A stretch of DNA of 64,000 nucleotides, taken from Symploca sp. SIO2E9. Lineage in GTDB: Bacteria > Cyanobacteriota > Cyanobacteriia > Cyanobacteriales > Coleofasciculaceae. The position numbers were made by a program, and so were the translations under genes. Shown here in pieces: positions 1 through 7,741 of this stretch. The notes under the pieces are model-generated. The model ran no database searches and was not told where the DNA came from. It saw nothing but the letters and a program-made list of their open reading frames with translations. Every line of letters begins with the position of its first letter. The stretch's first letter is position 1. The stretch is taken from positions 44,153 to 108,152 of the forward strand of contig JAAHGS010000002.1 of the NCBI GenBank assembly GCA_010692645.1, in the 5' to 3' direction.

Positions 1-560
1 ACTTCCTCATCAATATTGAGTTCGCCGCTAACTAGGTCAACTGTACCCAAGCCCAGGAAATCACTACCAGCAGCAAAAGTATGTGTCAGACCAATTAACT
101 CTAAACTAGCGTCTTCATCAAGGTCAAAAGAGCCACGGATTTCACTATCACCAGTCAGATTTAACTTCTTGCCAGTTTTAATCTTGACTTCGCTCTTATT
201 AATAAATTTGGTGTTAATAGTAAGGTCTTCATCGACATTAAAAATGCCGCTTTCCAGTTCAATTAAGCCTAATCCTTGAAAGCTGGTACCGCTGCCGAAA
301 GCTTGGGTTTGACCACTAAACTTTACGCTGGAATTTTCTTCAATAGTAAAATTACCACTCCAGGTTGTGTTTCCCGTGCCAGTAAGTGTACCTGCGGTGA
401 GATTCAAGGAAACCACTGTGATATCTACATCTGTGGTGACATTGACATTGGTATTAATAATTACCTCATCTGATACACTGGGAACTACATTAATATCCCA
501 ATTTGCTGCATCGTTCCAGGATATACCATCACCAGATCCAGTCCAAGTAACAAGAGCCAT
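1..560 (-). CDS. N-terminal part of a large beta-repeat secreted/surface protein (partial)
   Basis: The reading frame is open from an ATG at 560 to the left edge of the window, so only about 186 N-terminal residues are visible. An AGGAG ribosome site lies 8 bp upstream (561-570). The protein opens with MALVTWTGSGDGISWNDAAN, the W-x-G-x-G-x-x-W-x-x-x-x-N-W pattern that begins beta-helix/adhesin-like repeat units in many cyanobacterial exported proteins. After this come imperfect repeats of the form F-x-x-G-(S/T)-x-F-x-G-L-G-x-(I/V)-x-L-x-S-G-x-(F/L)-N-(I/V)-D-E-(D/E), rich in Thr, Asn and Gly. There is no cysteine and no classical signal peptide at the visible N terminus, so export would rely on a C-terminal signal (type I secretion style) or an unseen element. 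Function is unknown; a surface-adhesion or matrix role is inference. Confidence 0.7.
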   Translation of the reverse strand, partial: MALVTWTGSGDGISWNDAANWDINVVPSVSDEVIINTNVNVTTDVDITVVSLNLTAGTLTGTGNTTWSGNFTIEENSSVKFSGQTQAFGSGTSFQGLGLIELESGIFNVDEDLTINTKFINKSEVKIKTGKKLNLTGDSEIRGSFDLDEDASLELIGLTHTFAAGSDFLGLGTVDLVSGELNIDEE

Positions 561-1129
561 TTTTTCTCCTCAGTCACAAAAAATAACGGGATGCAACCTG
601 GCACGCACAAAGATTTTATTAATTCATAAATGCACAGTTAAATATCAGCAAATTCTAGAGACCATAATTAATTTGCCGATATTTTCTTTCGTCTAAATCA
701 GATCTTAATTAGTTCACAGCTTCAGAAGCTATAAACTGTGAACTATTAAAATTCAGATATTTTTTTCTCTAAATTGAAGTATTCGCTAAAAAATCTGTCA
801 TACAAATCAAAAAAAAATGTTTATATGTGATATAATAGTAATTTTGAATCAATTAAAATTACTGTGTAAAGTTTTGATTAAATTTTTCCTAATCAAAAGA
901 AATCAAAAAAATCTACAAATCAATCTTATAAATATAATTTTGAAAAAAATATTGAGGGATCATCTATAAAGTAGAGTTTAAAATAGTCTTTTATAGTTAA
1001 CTACCATGAACTTTTCCTTGTTGATTGTTCCGAAGGGAAAGTATTTCACAACTACCGAATACTAAGCTAATGAACTATGAACCATGAACACTCCTGCCCC
1101 GTACTTCTAATCGTGGCAGGAGCTTCAAG
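561..1129. other. AT-rich intergenic region
   Basis: This gap of 569 bp between two minus-strand genes has no supportable gene. It is strongly AT-rich (many A/T runs, 730-960) and should hold the promoter of the beta-repeat gene. The right part (1070-1090) contains the short direct repeat ATGAACCATGAAC, a motif that recurs in the gap near 4960. A hairpin at 1091-1122 is listed separately. Confidence 0.5.
1091..1122 (-). terminator. Putative terminator hairpin after the disulfide reductase gene
   Basis: CTCCTGCC (1091-1098) pairs perfectly with GGCAGGAG (1115-1122) around a 16-nt loop. It begins 7 bp beyond the stop codon of the minus-strand flavoprotein gene. There is no clear T-tract, which is common for cyanobacterial terminators, so the role rests on position and stem only. 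Confidence 0.45.
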
Positions 1130-2677
1130 CTAAGATAACTTAGTCAGCAATCCCAAAAATAGCTTAGTATTAGGTGTCAAGAGTTTACGACGATAAGCAT
1201 CTGCAGCCTTCTTGATACCTTCTGCCTGAGTTGGATAAGGGTGAATAACTCCAGAAAGCTTGCTCAAACCGATTTTATTAACAATTGCTGTACTCACCTC
1301 AGAAATCATCTCACCAGCATGGCGGGCAACAATTGTCGCACCCAGAATTTGATCAGAACCCTTCTTATGATGAATTTTGACAAACCCTTCCTCTTCACCA
1401 TCAGCAATCGCCCTATCGACATGATTAAAGTCAATTTTGATGGTACTGACATCAATACCCTGTGCCTGGGCTTGATGTTCATACATACCTACATGGGCAA
1501 TTTCTGGATCAGTATAGGTTGCCCAAGGCATAACTAGACTACTGAGTTTATATCTTCCCAAACCAAAGGGGGAAAATAGGGTATTCTTAATCACAATTCG
1601 AGCTGCAGCATCAGCAGCATGAGTGAACTTCCAGTTCATGCAGATGTCGCCAGCCGCATAAATCTTAGGGTTCGTGGTTTGTAAGTAGTCATCGACGATC
1701 ACGCCCTTACGCTGGTCGTATTCTACCCCAACTGCTTCTAAATTTAGAGCTTCAACATTGGGTGCCCTGCCTGCACCTACTAAAATTTCATCCACTGTCA
1801 CTGATTGCTGTTCACCGTTGCTGGTAAAGTGAATCTTTTTACCTTCTAGGGTTTTTTCTACCCGTTGTAATTGACAGCCTAAGACTAAGTTAATTCCTTC
1901 CTTAATAAAGCTCTTTTGAACAATTTCAGCAGCGTCAACATCTTCTCTAATCAAGACATGATTAGCGCGTTCAAATAGTACCACTTCACAGCCGAGACGG
2001 CGAAATGATTGAGCTAATTCACAACCGATGGGCCCGCCCCCAATCACGGCCAAGCGATTGGGACGTTCAGTTAGTGAAAAGACAGTTTCATTAGTGAGAA
2101 AACCAGCCTCTTCAATGCCCTCAATTGAAGGTCGAAAAGCTCTTGCTCCCGTGGCAATTACTGCTTTCTTATACCGGAGCAATTTATCGCCCACTTGAAT
2201 AGCACCATCACTGACAAAACTACCACTTCCTAAGAAGACATCAACCCCAATATTTTGAAAACGCGGGGCAGAATCCACATGGCTAATACCTGCCCTGAGT
2301 CTACGCATCCGCTTCATGACAGCAGGAAAATCTATTTCAATATGTTCTGGGGTTTTAATGCCAAATTGTTCTGCATCCCTGATATCAGCAACTACGCGAG
2401 AAGAGCGAATCACACACTTGGAAGGTACACAACCGACATTCAAGCAATCTCCGCCCATGAGGTGTCTTTCAATCAAGGCAACTTTCAAACCTAGACCCAA
2501 ACCTGCTGCCCCTGCTGCCACCACTAATCCTGCAGTACCAGCACCAATTACAACTAAATCGTAACGCTCAGCAGGTCTAGGATTCACCCAATCGGGCGGA
2601 TGTACGTAGTTAACCAACCTCTGGTTATATTCATCCATCGGTGGAATACTCACTCTCTCGAATGCCGAATTTGACAT
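1130..2677 (-). CDS. FAD-dependent pyridine nucleotide-disulfide oxidoreductase (mercuric reductase-like)
   Basis: 515 residues of the class I flavoprotein disulfide reductase family. Visible marks are the FAD-binding VVIGAGTAGLVVA near residue 42, the redox-active CLNVGC motif followed by VPSK, a second Rossmann motif VIGGGPIGCELAQ, the AAGDIC segment, and the C-terminal dimer-interface HPYPTQAE that supplies the catalytic His-Glu pair. Cyanobacterial copies are often labelled mercuric reductase, but this one lacks both the N-terminal HMA metal-binding domain and the C-terminal vicinal cysteine pair needed for Hg(II) reduction, so I do not call it merA. An AGGAG site precedes the ATG. The gene lies 130 bp downstream of a TVP38/DedA gene on the same strand; this pairing is common in cyanobacteria and suggests one transcription unit. 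The substrate is unknown. Confidence 0.88.
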   Translation of the reverse strand: MSNSAFERVSIPPMDEYNQRLVNYVHPPDWVNPRPAERYDLVVIGAGTAGLVVAAGAAGLGLGLKVALIERHLMGGDCLNVGCVPSKCVIRSSRVVADIRDAEQFGIKTPEHIEIDFPAVMKRMRRLRAGISHVDSAPRFQNIGVDVFLGSGSFVSDGAIQVGDKLLRYKKAVIATGARAFRPSIEGIEEAGFLTNETVFSLTERPNRLAVIGGGPIGCELAQSFRRLGCEVVLFERANHVLIREDVDAAEIVQKSFIKEGINLVLGCQLQRVEKTLEGKKIHFTSNGEQQSVTVDEILVGAGRAPNVEALNLEAVGVEYDQRKGVIVDDYLQTTNPKIYAAGDICMNWKFTHAADAAARIVIKNTLFSPFGLGRYKLSSLVMPWATYTDPEIAHVGMYEHQAQAQGIDVSTIKIDFNHVDRAIADGEEEGFVKIHHKKGSDQILGATIVARHAGEMISEVSTAIVNKIGLSKLSGVIHPYPTQAEGIKKAADAYRRKLLTPNTKLFLGLLTKLS

Positions 2678-2807
2678 ATAAAACTCCTGATCAGTAATAC
2701 AAATGCTTAATTAAAAACTGAGGATTATTCCTAGTATTTTTAGTTCTGATTTGAAAGGTCAAAGCTCTTTAGTAAAATCTGGGTATTTGAGCTGACTAGG
2801 AAAATAT

Positions 2808-3593
2808 TTATTCTGAAACTTGTTCTGGTGAAACAGTTTCATCTAAAGCCTTCTTAGCAACTTTTGTTACATACAAAGTTACCGCAACTGTAGCGATAAA
2901 ACCGATGATCCGAATTGCCCACTGTACAGCAGCATTGGTAGGTTGCTCTCCACTACCAATCGTTGCTAGATTACCAGCTAGTGAGCCTAGGTAAACGTAC
3001 ATTACTGTTCCTGGAATCATGCCGACAGATGCAAAGAAATAGTCTTTCAAAGCAACTTTGGTTACACCATAGGCGTAGTTTAAAAGATTGAAGGGAAAGA
3101 CAGGGGAAAGTCGCGTCAACAGGACAATTTTAAATCCTTCTTTACCCACAGCTTCGTCAATTGCCCGAAATTTTTCGTTACCCGCAATTTGCTTTGATAC
3201 CCAGCCCCTTGCCAAATAACGTCCTACCAGGAAGGCAGCAGTAGCACCCACAGTTGCACCGACGAATACATAGAGTGAACCCAAGACTACACCAAAAACT
3301 ACCCCAGAACCTAGGGTGAGAATTGACCCTGGTAAGAAAGCTACAGTTGCGACAATATAGAGTAACATAAAGGCGATCGCACCAACTGGACCGAGGCCCT
3401 CAATCCACTCCAAGGCATTCCGTAACCATTCTTGGGGATTGAATCCTTGTGCCTGAGCAGATTCCTGCGCTAAGACAGGAGCATCAGATATTACAAGGGC
3501 AATAACAAATGCCAACAGTGTTAAGGCAATAAACCTGGAAAGTTGAGTTAATTTTCTGGCAGGGGATCGATGTTTGAGCTGTTGATTGGTCAT
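2808..3593 (-). CDS. TVP38/TMEM64 (VTT/DedA) family membrane protein
   Basis: 261 residues with several hydrophobic segments. The N terminus (about residues 20-42) is a long hydrophobic stretch ending in VLAQESA, which could be a cleaved signal peptide. The VTT core follows: FLPGSILTLGSGVVFG, then VGATVGATAAFLVGRYLARGW, a cytoplasmic helix, and LLTRLSPVFPFNLLNYAYG, which carries the family's conserved R-x-x-P-x-x-P-F motif. The last segment is another transmembrane helix. VTT proteins are implicated in lipid scrambling and membrane homeostasis; the specific role here is unknown. Transcribed ahead of the flavoprotein disulfide reductase. Confidence 0.88.
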   Translation of the reverse strand: MTNQQLKHRSPARKLTQLSRFIALTLLAFVIALVISDAPVLAQESAQAQGFNPQEWLRNALEWIEGLGPVGAIAFMLLYIVATVAFLPGSILTLGSGVVFGVVLGSLYVFVGATVGATAAFLVGRYLARGWVSKQIAGNEKFRAIDEAVGKEGFKIVLLTRLSPVFPFNLLNYAYGVTKVALKDYFFASVGMIPGTVMYVYLGSLAGNLATIGSGEQPTNAAVQWAIRIIGFIATVAVTLYVTKVAKKALDETVSPEQVSE

Positions 3594-4086
3594 GACTTCG
3601 CCTTATGCAGTTGAGCGGGATAGATTTAATGATATGATGGATAATAGTTATTTTATTTAACAAAGTATCTCCCAGGGGAAAACTAATTAAGAAATCAGTT
3701 AATTAACTAGTTTTGCCACAGCATAATCAAACTCTAGGGTGAGTCTGCAATTAGCTTGGCTACTTGGGAGTGAGCTAACCTCATGTATCCATCATTGAGT
3801 TCATGGTTATAAGATTAAGCTGGTTGTCTGAGAATCAGCTGAAAGTCAGGCTAGTTTTCCCCTAGAAATCTAGTTGATTGTTTTTTGTATTAATTAAAGA
3901 TATAGTGCTTATCTATATGATGAAGTAGTTTCGTCATCGGAAGTAGGGAGTAGGGAATGGGGAGTAGGGAGTGGGGGTAAGAAAATTGAATTTACCTCAT
4001 CAATTTGAGAAGTGCTATATTGACATCAGCTGAAAACTTGCTGTAGGCAAAACCAAAAGTAGCAATAGCAATCATCAGAGGCAAGC
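3594..4086. other. Intergenic region between divergent genes
   Basis: 493 bp between a minus-strand and a plus-strand gene, so both promoters should be here. No gene is supported. The only pattern is a short G-rich tandem run at 3946-3977 (units of GGGAGTA/GGGAATG), one of several simple 7-8-bp repeats in this window's gaps. Confidence 0.5.
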
Positions 4087-4767
4087 ATGGCGCGAGGGGA
4101 CCAAATCTACGTCATTCGACCCTATCTTAAACTGCAGGCTGTCTATCAGCATCACGGTATTGACTGTGGAGACGGTAATGTGATCCATTACCGTAAGCTT
4201 AAGGATCATGAGATGGTTTCGAGCACCTCTTTGGATACTTTTGCTCAAGGCAGAAAAGTCTATCGGAGAAAGTATAAGGTTTGTTATATCCCAGATGTAG
4301 TGGTTCAGCGCGCCCAAAGCCGATTAGGGGAGAGAAAATACAACTTGCTATTCAATAACTGCGAACACTTTGCTACTTGGTGTAAAACTGGCGTCAGCGA
4401 TAGTCGGCAAATCAGAGATTTTCTGCCGTTGATTAGTAAGATCAAAACAGAGAATTTATCCGAACCCTTAAAACAAGCAGTTAAGGGAGCAAATCGGAAT
4501 GATGCAACCAAGTTATTAAACAAAGCCTTAGCTGATCTCAAGGTAGTGTGGGATAATACTCAACCCCAATATAAACAGGCAATTGAGGAGATTAATACCT
4601 GGGATCAAGTAGCAATTCGAGCTCTTAAAAATAACCGCGAGGATCTAGCACGTGCGGCACTCGAGCGAAAGTTAAACCATAAGAAACGTGCCCAGGAACT
4701 TAAAGCGAGGCTGGAGCATCTAGCGTCGATGACAGAAACACTCCTCCTCAACAGTGATCAATATTAA
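4087..4767 (+). CDS. LRAT-domain (NlpC/P60 fold) protein
   Basis: 226 residues. The N-terminal half is a lecithin:retinol acyltransferase-type papain-like fold. It opens with a short motif typical of the family (GDQIYVIRP), followed by the catalytic-histidine block YQHHGIDCGDGNVIHY (residues 18-33) and the catalytic-cysteine block YNLLFNNCEHFATW, where NCEHF is the family signature. The C-terminal half (about residues 125-226) is charged and helical with no recognised domain. Family members act as acyltransferases, phospholipases or thiol hydrolases; the substrate here is not predictable. The gene stands alone, divergent from the TVP38 gene. Confidence 0.85.
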   Translation: MARGDQIYVIRPYLKLQAVYQHHGIDCGDGNVIHYRKLKDHEMVSSTSLDTFAQGRKVYRRKYKVCYIPDVVVQRAQSRLGERKYNLLFNNCEHFATWCKTGVSDSRQIRDFLPLISKIKTENLSEPLKQAVKGANRNDATKLLNKALADLKVVWDNTQPQYKQAIEEINTWDQVAIRALKNNREDLARAALERKLNHKKRAQELKARLEHLASMTETLLLNSDQY

Positions 4768-5015
4768 CTGTTCATAGTTCATTGTTGATTGTTCATTGAG
4801 TTGCTATTCCACAACTGTCGAATATAGCAGTACGTATTAAGGTTAGGACAAGCTCAATCGCTAAAACTTTGTCACAGTCAACTTCTGCCTTCTGCCCTCT
4901 CCCCTCTGCCTTGCGCGTAGCGCTATACCAACCCAATGTTTCGCAGCATGCGCGGAGCGCGTACCATGAACCATGAACCCAAAGCCCTGCCAGATAAACA
5001 CCTCAGCAAAAAGAA

Positions 5016-6134
5016 CTAGCGCCGGAAACTGCGCGGATCCAGAGCATCTCGCAAACCATCTCCCAGTAAATTAAACGATAACACCGTTAGAATAATCACT
5101 ACTGCCGGCGGCCAAATTAACCAGGGCTGTAGCACTAGAATTGAAGCATTGGTTGCCAGAGAAAGTAAATTGCCCCAAGAGGGATCTGGCTGCTGAATAC
5201 CAAGTCCAATTAAGCTCAGCACTGATTCGGCGACGATAAAGCTAGGAACAGCCAGGGTTGCGGAAATGATTATATAGCTAGCCGTCTGGGGCAAAACATG
5301 ACGAACAATAATGTAGAAGGGCTGTGCACCCATAGCCTTTGATGCCTGGACAAATTCACGCTCTTTAATCGATAAAACCTGTCCTCGAATCACCCGCGCC
5401 AATCCGGACCAACTAACTAATGAGGTAATTAAGACAATTAACAAAAATCGCTGGGCGCTCGTTAGCCCAGGGGGCAGCACAGCCGCTAGTGCTACCAGCA
5501 GATAAATCGTAGGAATTGTCATCAACACCTCTACCAAGCGCATCAGCAAGGTATCTATCCAGCCTCCGAAATAGCCAGAAATACCGCCAACTAACATACC
5601 AAGGGGAAAGGAGATAGAAATTCCTACTAAACCAATACTAAGACTGATTCTACCTCCATACAACAGACGGCTGAACTGGTCACGAGCCTGTTCATCTGTA
5701 CCTAGTATATTTAATTTAGCTTCGCCGACAGTGCCGAATAAGTGCCGATTCCAAGGAATGCCAGCAAAGATTTCCACTTCCTCAAACTTTGGAGGTAGTG
5801 GCAGACTAAGCCGAAACAGCTTGTACTCGGGACCTTTAACAAAAAATCTGACTGGCGAGGGTTTCTCCAAGTCTACCAGAGACGGGCGCTCGCCTGTCTC
5901 TAAATCAGTTGGACCTTGGGTTGTAGGATAGACGTGAGGTCCGATAAATTGATCACTCTGCTGGTTACGCCAATAAATTCTGGTGGGTGGCAATAGTGAA
6001 CCATCTGGTTGCGAACTATAAGGGTCATAGGGTGCTACAAAATCAGCCGCAATCACACTCACGTAAAAAATTAAAAGTAGCAATGCACCAAAACGTGCAA
6101 GGGGGTTTTGTTTAAGTTTTTGCCACCAGTTCAT
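5016..6134 (-). CDS. ABC transporter permease, DppC/OppC type
   Basis: 372 residues, a peptide/nickel-type binding-protein-dependent permease. One N-terminal helix (GALLLLIFYVSVIAADFVAPY) is followed by an unusually long extracytoplasmic region of roughly 115 residues, then five more helices. The cytoplasmic EAA loop is EREFVQASKAMGAQPFYIIVRHVLP, and LSLIGLGIQQPDPSWGNLL is the characteristic C-terminal signature. DppC-type proteins normally pair with a DppB-type permease, an ATPase and a solute-binding protein. None is adjacent here; cyanobacteria often scatter these genes. The start codon overlaps the stop of the upstream HD-domain gene by 4 bp (ATGA), so the two are translationally coupled. 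Confidence 0.88.
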   Translation of the reverse strand: MNWWQKLKQNPLARFGALLLLIFYVSVIAADFVAPYDPYSSQPDGSLLPPTRIYWRNQQSDQFIGPHVYPTTQGPTDLETGERPSLVDLEKPSPVRFFVKGPEYKLFRLSLPLPPKFEEVEIFAGIPWNRHLFGTVGEAKLNILGTDEQARDQFSRLLYGGRISLSIGLVGISISFPLGMLVGGISGYFGGWIDTLLMRLVEVLMTIPTIYLLVALAAVLPPGLTSAQRFLLIVLITSLVSWSGLARVIRGQVLSIKEREFVQASKAMGAQPFYIIVRHVLPQTASYIIISATLAVPSFIVAESVLSLIGLGIQQPDPSWGNLLSLATNASILVLQPWLIWPPAVVIILTVLSFNLLGDGLRDALDPRSFRR

Positions 6135-7042
6135 GCTGTTAGAGAGTTTTGATGGGATGTATCCTTTTGTCCTTGCTCTTGTGGATAGTTGTCATGTTCG
6201 ATGACAAATACATTGGAGTAGAGGTTGGCAATAATTTGTTTGCCCTGCTGTGTGAGCTGTAGATAGCCGAGGGCATCCTTGATGTAGGGAAAGACACCTT
6301 CCCAGTAAAATTTGGAATAGCTCTGTCGCAAATCAGTAGGATTAGTGTATCCAAAAGCCTGATTAAATCCAGTTTCTTCAAACTCGTAGTAGAGGGCATT
6401 AACTTTCTTAAGATAGCGAGGGTCACTCATTTGACCAATCAAGTTAGAAGCCCGAATCAAGCCTGGATAGCTGACTGTATCGAGATGATCCCCCACTTGC
6501 GGCAGTGGGAAACGAGTTAATTCTATATTGCGCTTAATCAATTCAGCGTCAATGAGCTTGTGTCCCCCAAACCTTTCATTTATAAACAACTTTGCCCGAC
6601 TTACATGATAAGGAGTCAAGGAAGCATCTGTAGCTCCTGGTGAAAGATAAACCATCTCCTCATCTTGCCCAGTAGCGTACATTCTTTCTGCTTCTCGATC
6701 AGCGCGACATACACCTTTGACATAGCCGATTTCATGGCATACCAAAGAAATGATAAAGTGCAGCCAGTCATCGGCAGTTATCCCGCCCTCGCGGATATGC
6801 TTACCACGCAAAATCTCCTGTCCCACTAAGGTAACTAGGATTGAGTGTTCGACATTATGATAGAGGGCGTCACTGTTGGCAATATTTTCCATTGCCATGC
6901 TACCAGCCCAGGCAATAATATCTTCGTTATCGGTTTTTAGCCCACCGTAAGTACGGCGGTAGCCTTCTCGAAGTTTTTGAACGAAAGCATCAATTAAAAT
7001 TTCCGTGGCATTAAACATTCTTGGTACCCACTTGTGCTTCAA
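6131..7042 (-). CDS. HD-domain metal-dependent phosphohydrolase-like protein
   Basis: 303 residues. HD-superfamily marks are H in NVEHSILVTLVGQ (around residue 63) and the central motif CHEIGYVKG. The usual His-Asp doublet is His-Glu here, so the metal site may be altered. Downstream helices contain further conserved-looking Asp and His residues (e.g. GDHLDTVSYPGLIRASNLIGQ), consistent with an HD fold. Cyanobacterial homologues are generally annotated as HD-domain proteins with no known substrate. It is the first gene of an ATGA-coupled pair with the ABC permease; why a phosphohydrolase is coupled to a peptide permease is unclear. Confidence 0.75.
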   Translation of the reverse strand: MKHKWVPRMFNATEILIDAFVQKLREGYRRTYGGLKTDNEDIIAWAGSMAMENIANSDALYHNVEHSILVTLVGQEILRGKHIREGGITADDWLHFIISLVCHEIGYVKGVCRADREAERMYATGQDEEMVYLSPGATDASLTPYHVSRAKLFINERFGGHKLIDAELIKRNIELTRFPLPQVGDHLDTVSYPGLIRASNLIGQMSDPRYLKKVNALYYEFEETGFNQAFGYTNPTDLRQSYSKFYWEGVFPYIKDALGYLQLTQQGKQIIANLYSNVFVIEHDNYPQEQGQKDTSHQNSLTA

Positions 7043-7358
7043 AGCAATCTGTTGAGGGTGCTACTAAATCGCGTTAAGGGTTTTCGTAGATTTGTGTTAT
7101 GGTTTGAGAGCTTTTCTCCTCAAGGGTTTTGGGTCTTAGGTCATCAAAGCACAAACGGCAGCCGCTCAGCTGTGACCTTGGGCGCAGACATATAGTGATA
7201 ATGCTTCTAATCTATCAGGATGCAACAGAATCTTGCTAATTCTTTAAAATTTAACTCACTTAAACCCTAATTGCTATAATTAAAGGCTATAATCAGACCA
7301 ATTATTGTCAAATTTATGTATATTTGGTATCCTAGTTCGGATATTTAAGGTTAAGTGT
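7043..7358. other. Intergenic region upstream of tRNA-Gly
   Basis: No gene seen in these 316 bp. The region holds the promoter of the minus-strand HD-domain gene and, at its right end, the likely tRNA promoter described separately. Confidence 0.5.
7305..7333 (+). promoter_or_regulatory. Candidate sigma-70-type promoter of tRNA-Gly
   Basis: TTGTCA at 7305-7310 and TATCCT at 7328-7333 are separated by 17 bp, the ideal spacing for a housekeeping promoter. Transcription would begin around 7340, some 19 bp before the mature tRNA 5' end. This is a pattern match only. Confidence 0.4.
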
Positions 7359-7430
7359 GCGGGTGTAGTTCAGTGGTAGAACGTCAGCTTCCCAAGCTGA
7401 ATGTCGTGGGTTCGAGTCCCATCATCCGCT
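7359..7430 (+). tRNA. tRNA-Gly (anticodon CCC)
   Basis: A 72-nt cloverleaf. The acceptor stem is GCGGGTG (7359-7365) with CATCCGC (7423-7429) and one G-U pair. The D arm carries AGTGGTAGA, the anticodon stem-loop is TCAGC-TTCCCAA-GCTGA with CCC at 7391-7393, and the T arm is GTGGG-TTCGAGT-CCCAT. The discriminator base is T at 7430; no CCA is encoded. The tRNA is intact and intronless. Confidence 0.95.
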
Positions 7431-7495
7431 TACTGCTGTACAGTGGTTAATTTAAGCATTAATTGTTCCAGGGCTTCATGTTTTAGCGCTGTAGT

Positions 7496-7530
7496 AGGAT
7501 ATACGCAGTAATCACTGATGCGTATATCCT
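7496..7530. terminator. Perfect 12-bp inverted repeat between tRNA-Gly and the Ro60 gene
   Basis: AGGATATACGCA (7496-7507) and TGCGTATATCCT (7519-7530) are perfect inverse complements around an 11-nt loop. The element lies between a plus-strand tRNA and a convergent minus-strand gene, so a bidirectional terminator is the simplest reading. No T-tract follows on either side. The rest of 7431-7741 shows no gene; it contains simple TTCCCTG repeats (7614-7640) and GC-rich palindromic bits near 7695. Confidence 0.4.
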
Positions 7531-7741
7531 AATATTTATAGCAGTGCGCGCTGGTATGTTTACAAATTCAGGTAAAGAACAATTGCTAAAACCTTTGTTT
7601 GATAAGGTTTTCTATTCCCTGTTCCCTGTTCTCTGTTCCCAGGGCGCAGCGCTATAAGACAGTTTTAAGGTGTGTCGTTGAGCTAAGAATCCCCGCGCGT
7701 ATACGCTGACGCGCAAGCTTCGCTAACACGCCCGGGCAGTG

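Noticed and set aside
16..696. Plus-strand open frames of 65-109 codons at the left edge
   Set aside because: They are opposite to or beyond the minus-strand beta-repeat gene, have no ribosome site and resemble no protein.
1130..2677. Calling the disulfide reductase mercuric reductase (merA)
   Set aside because: No HMA domain and no C-terminal vicinal cysteine pair; a mer operon is absent.
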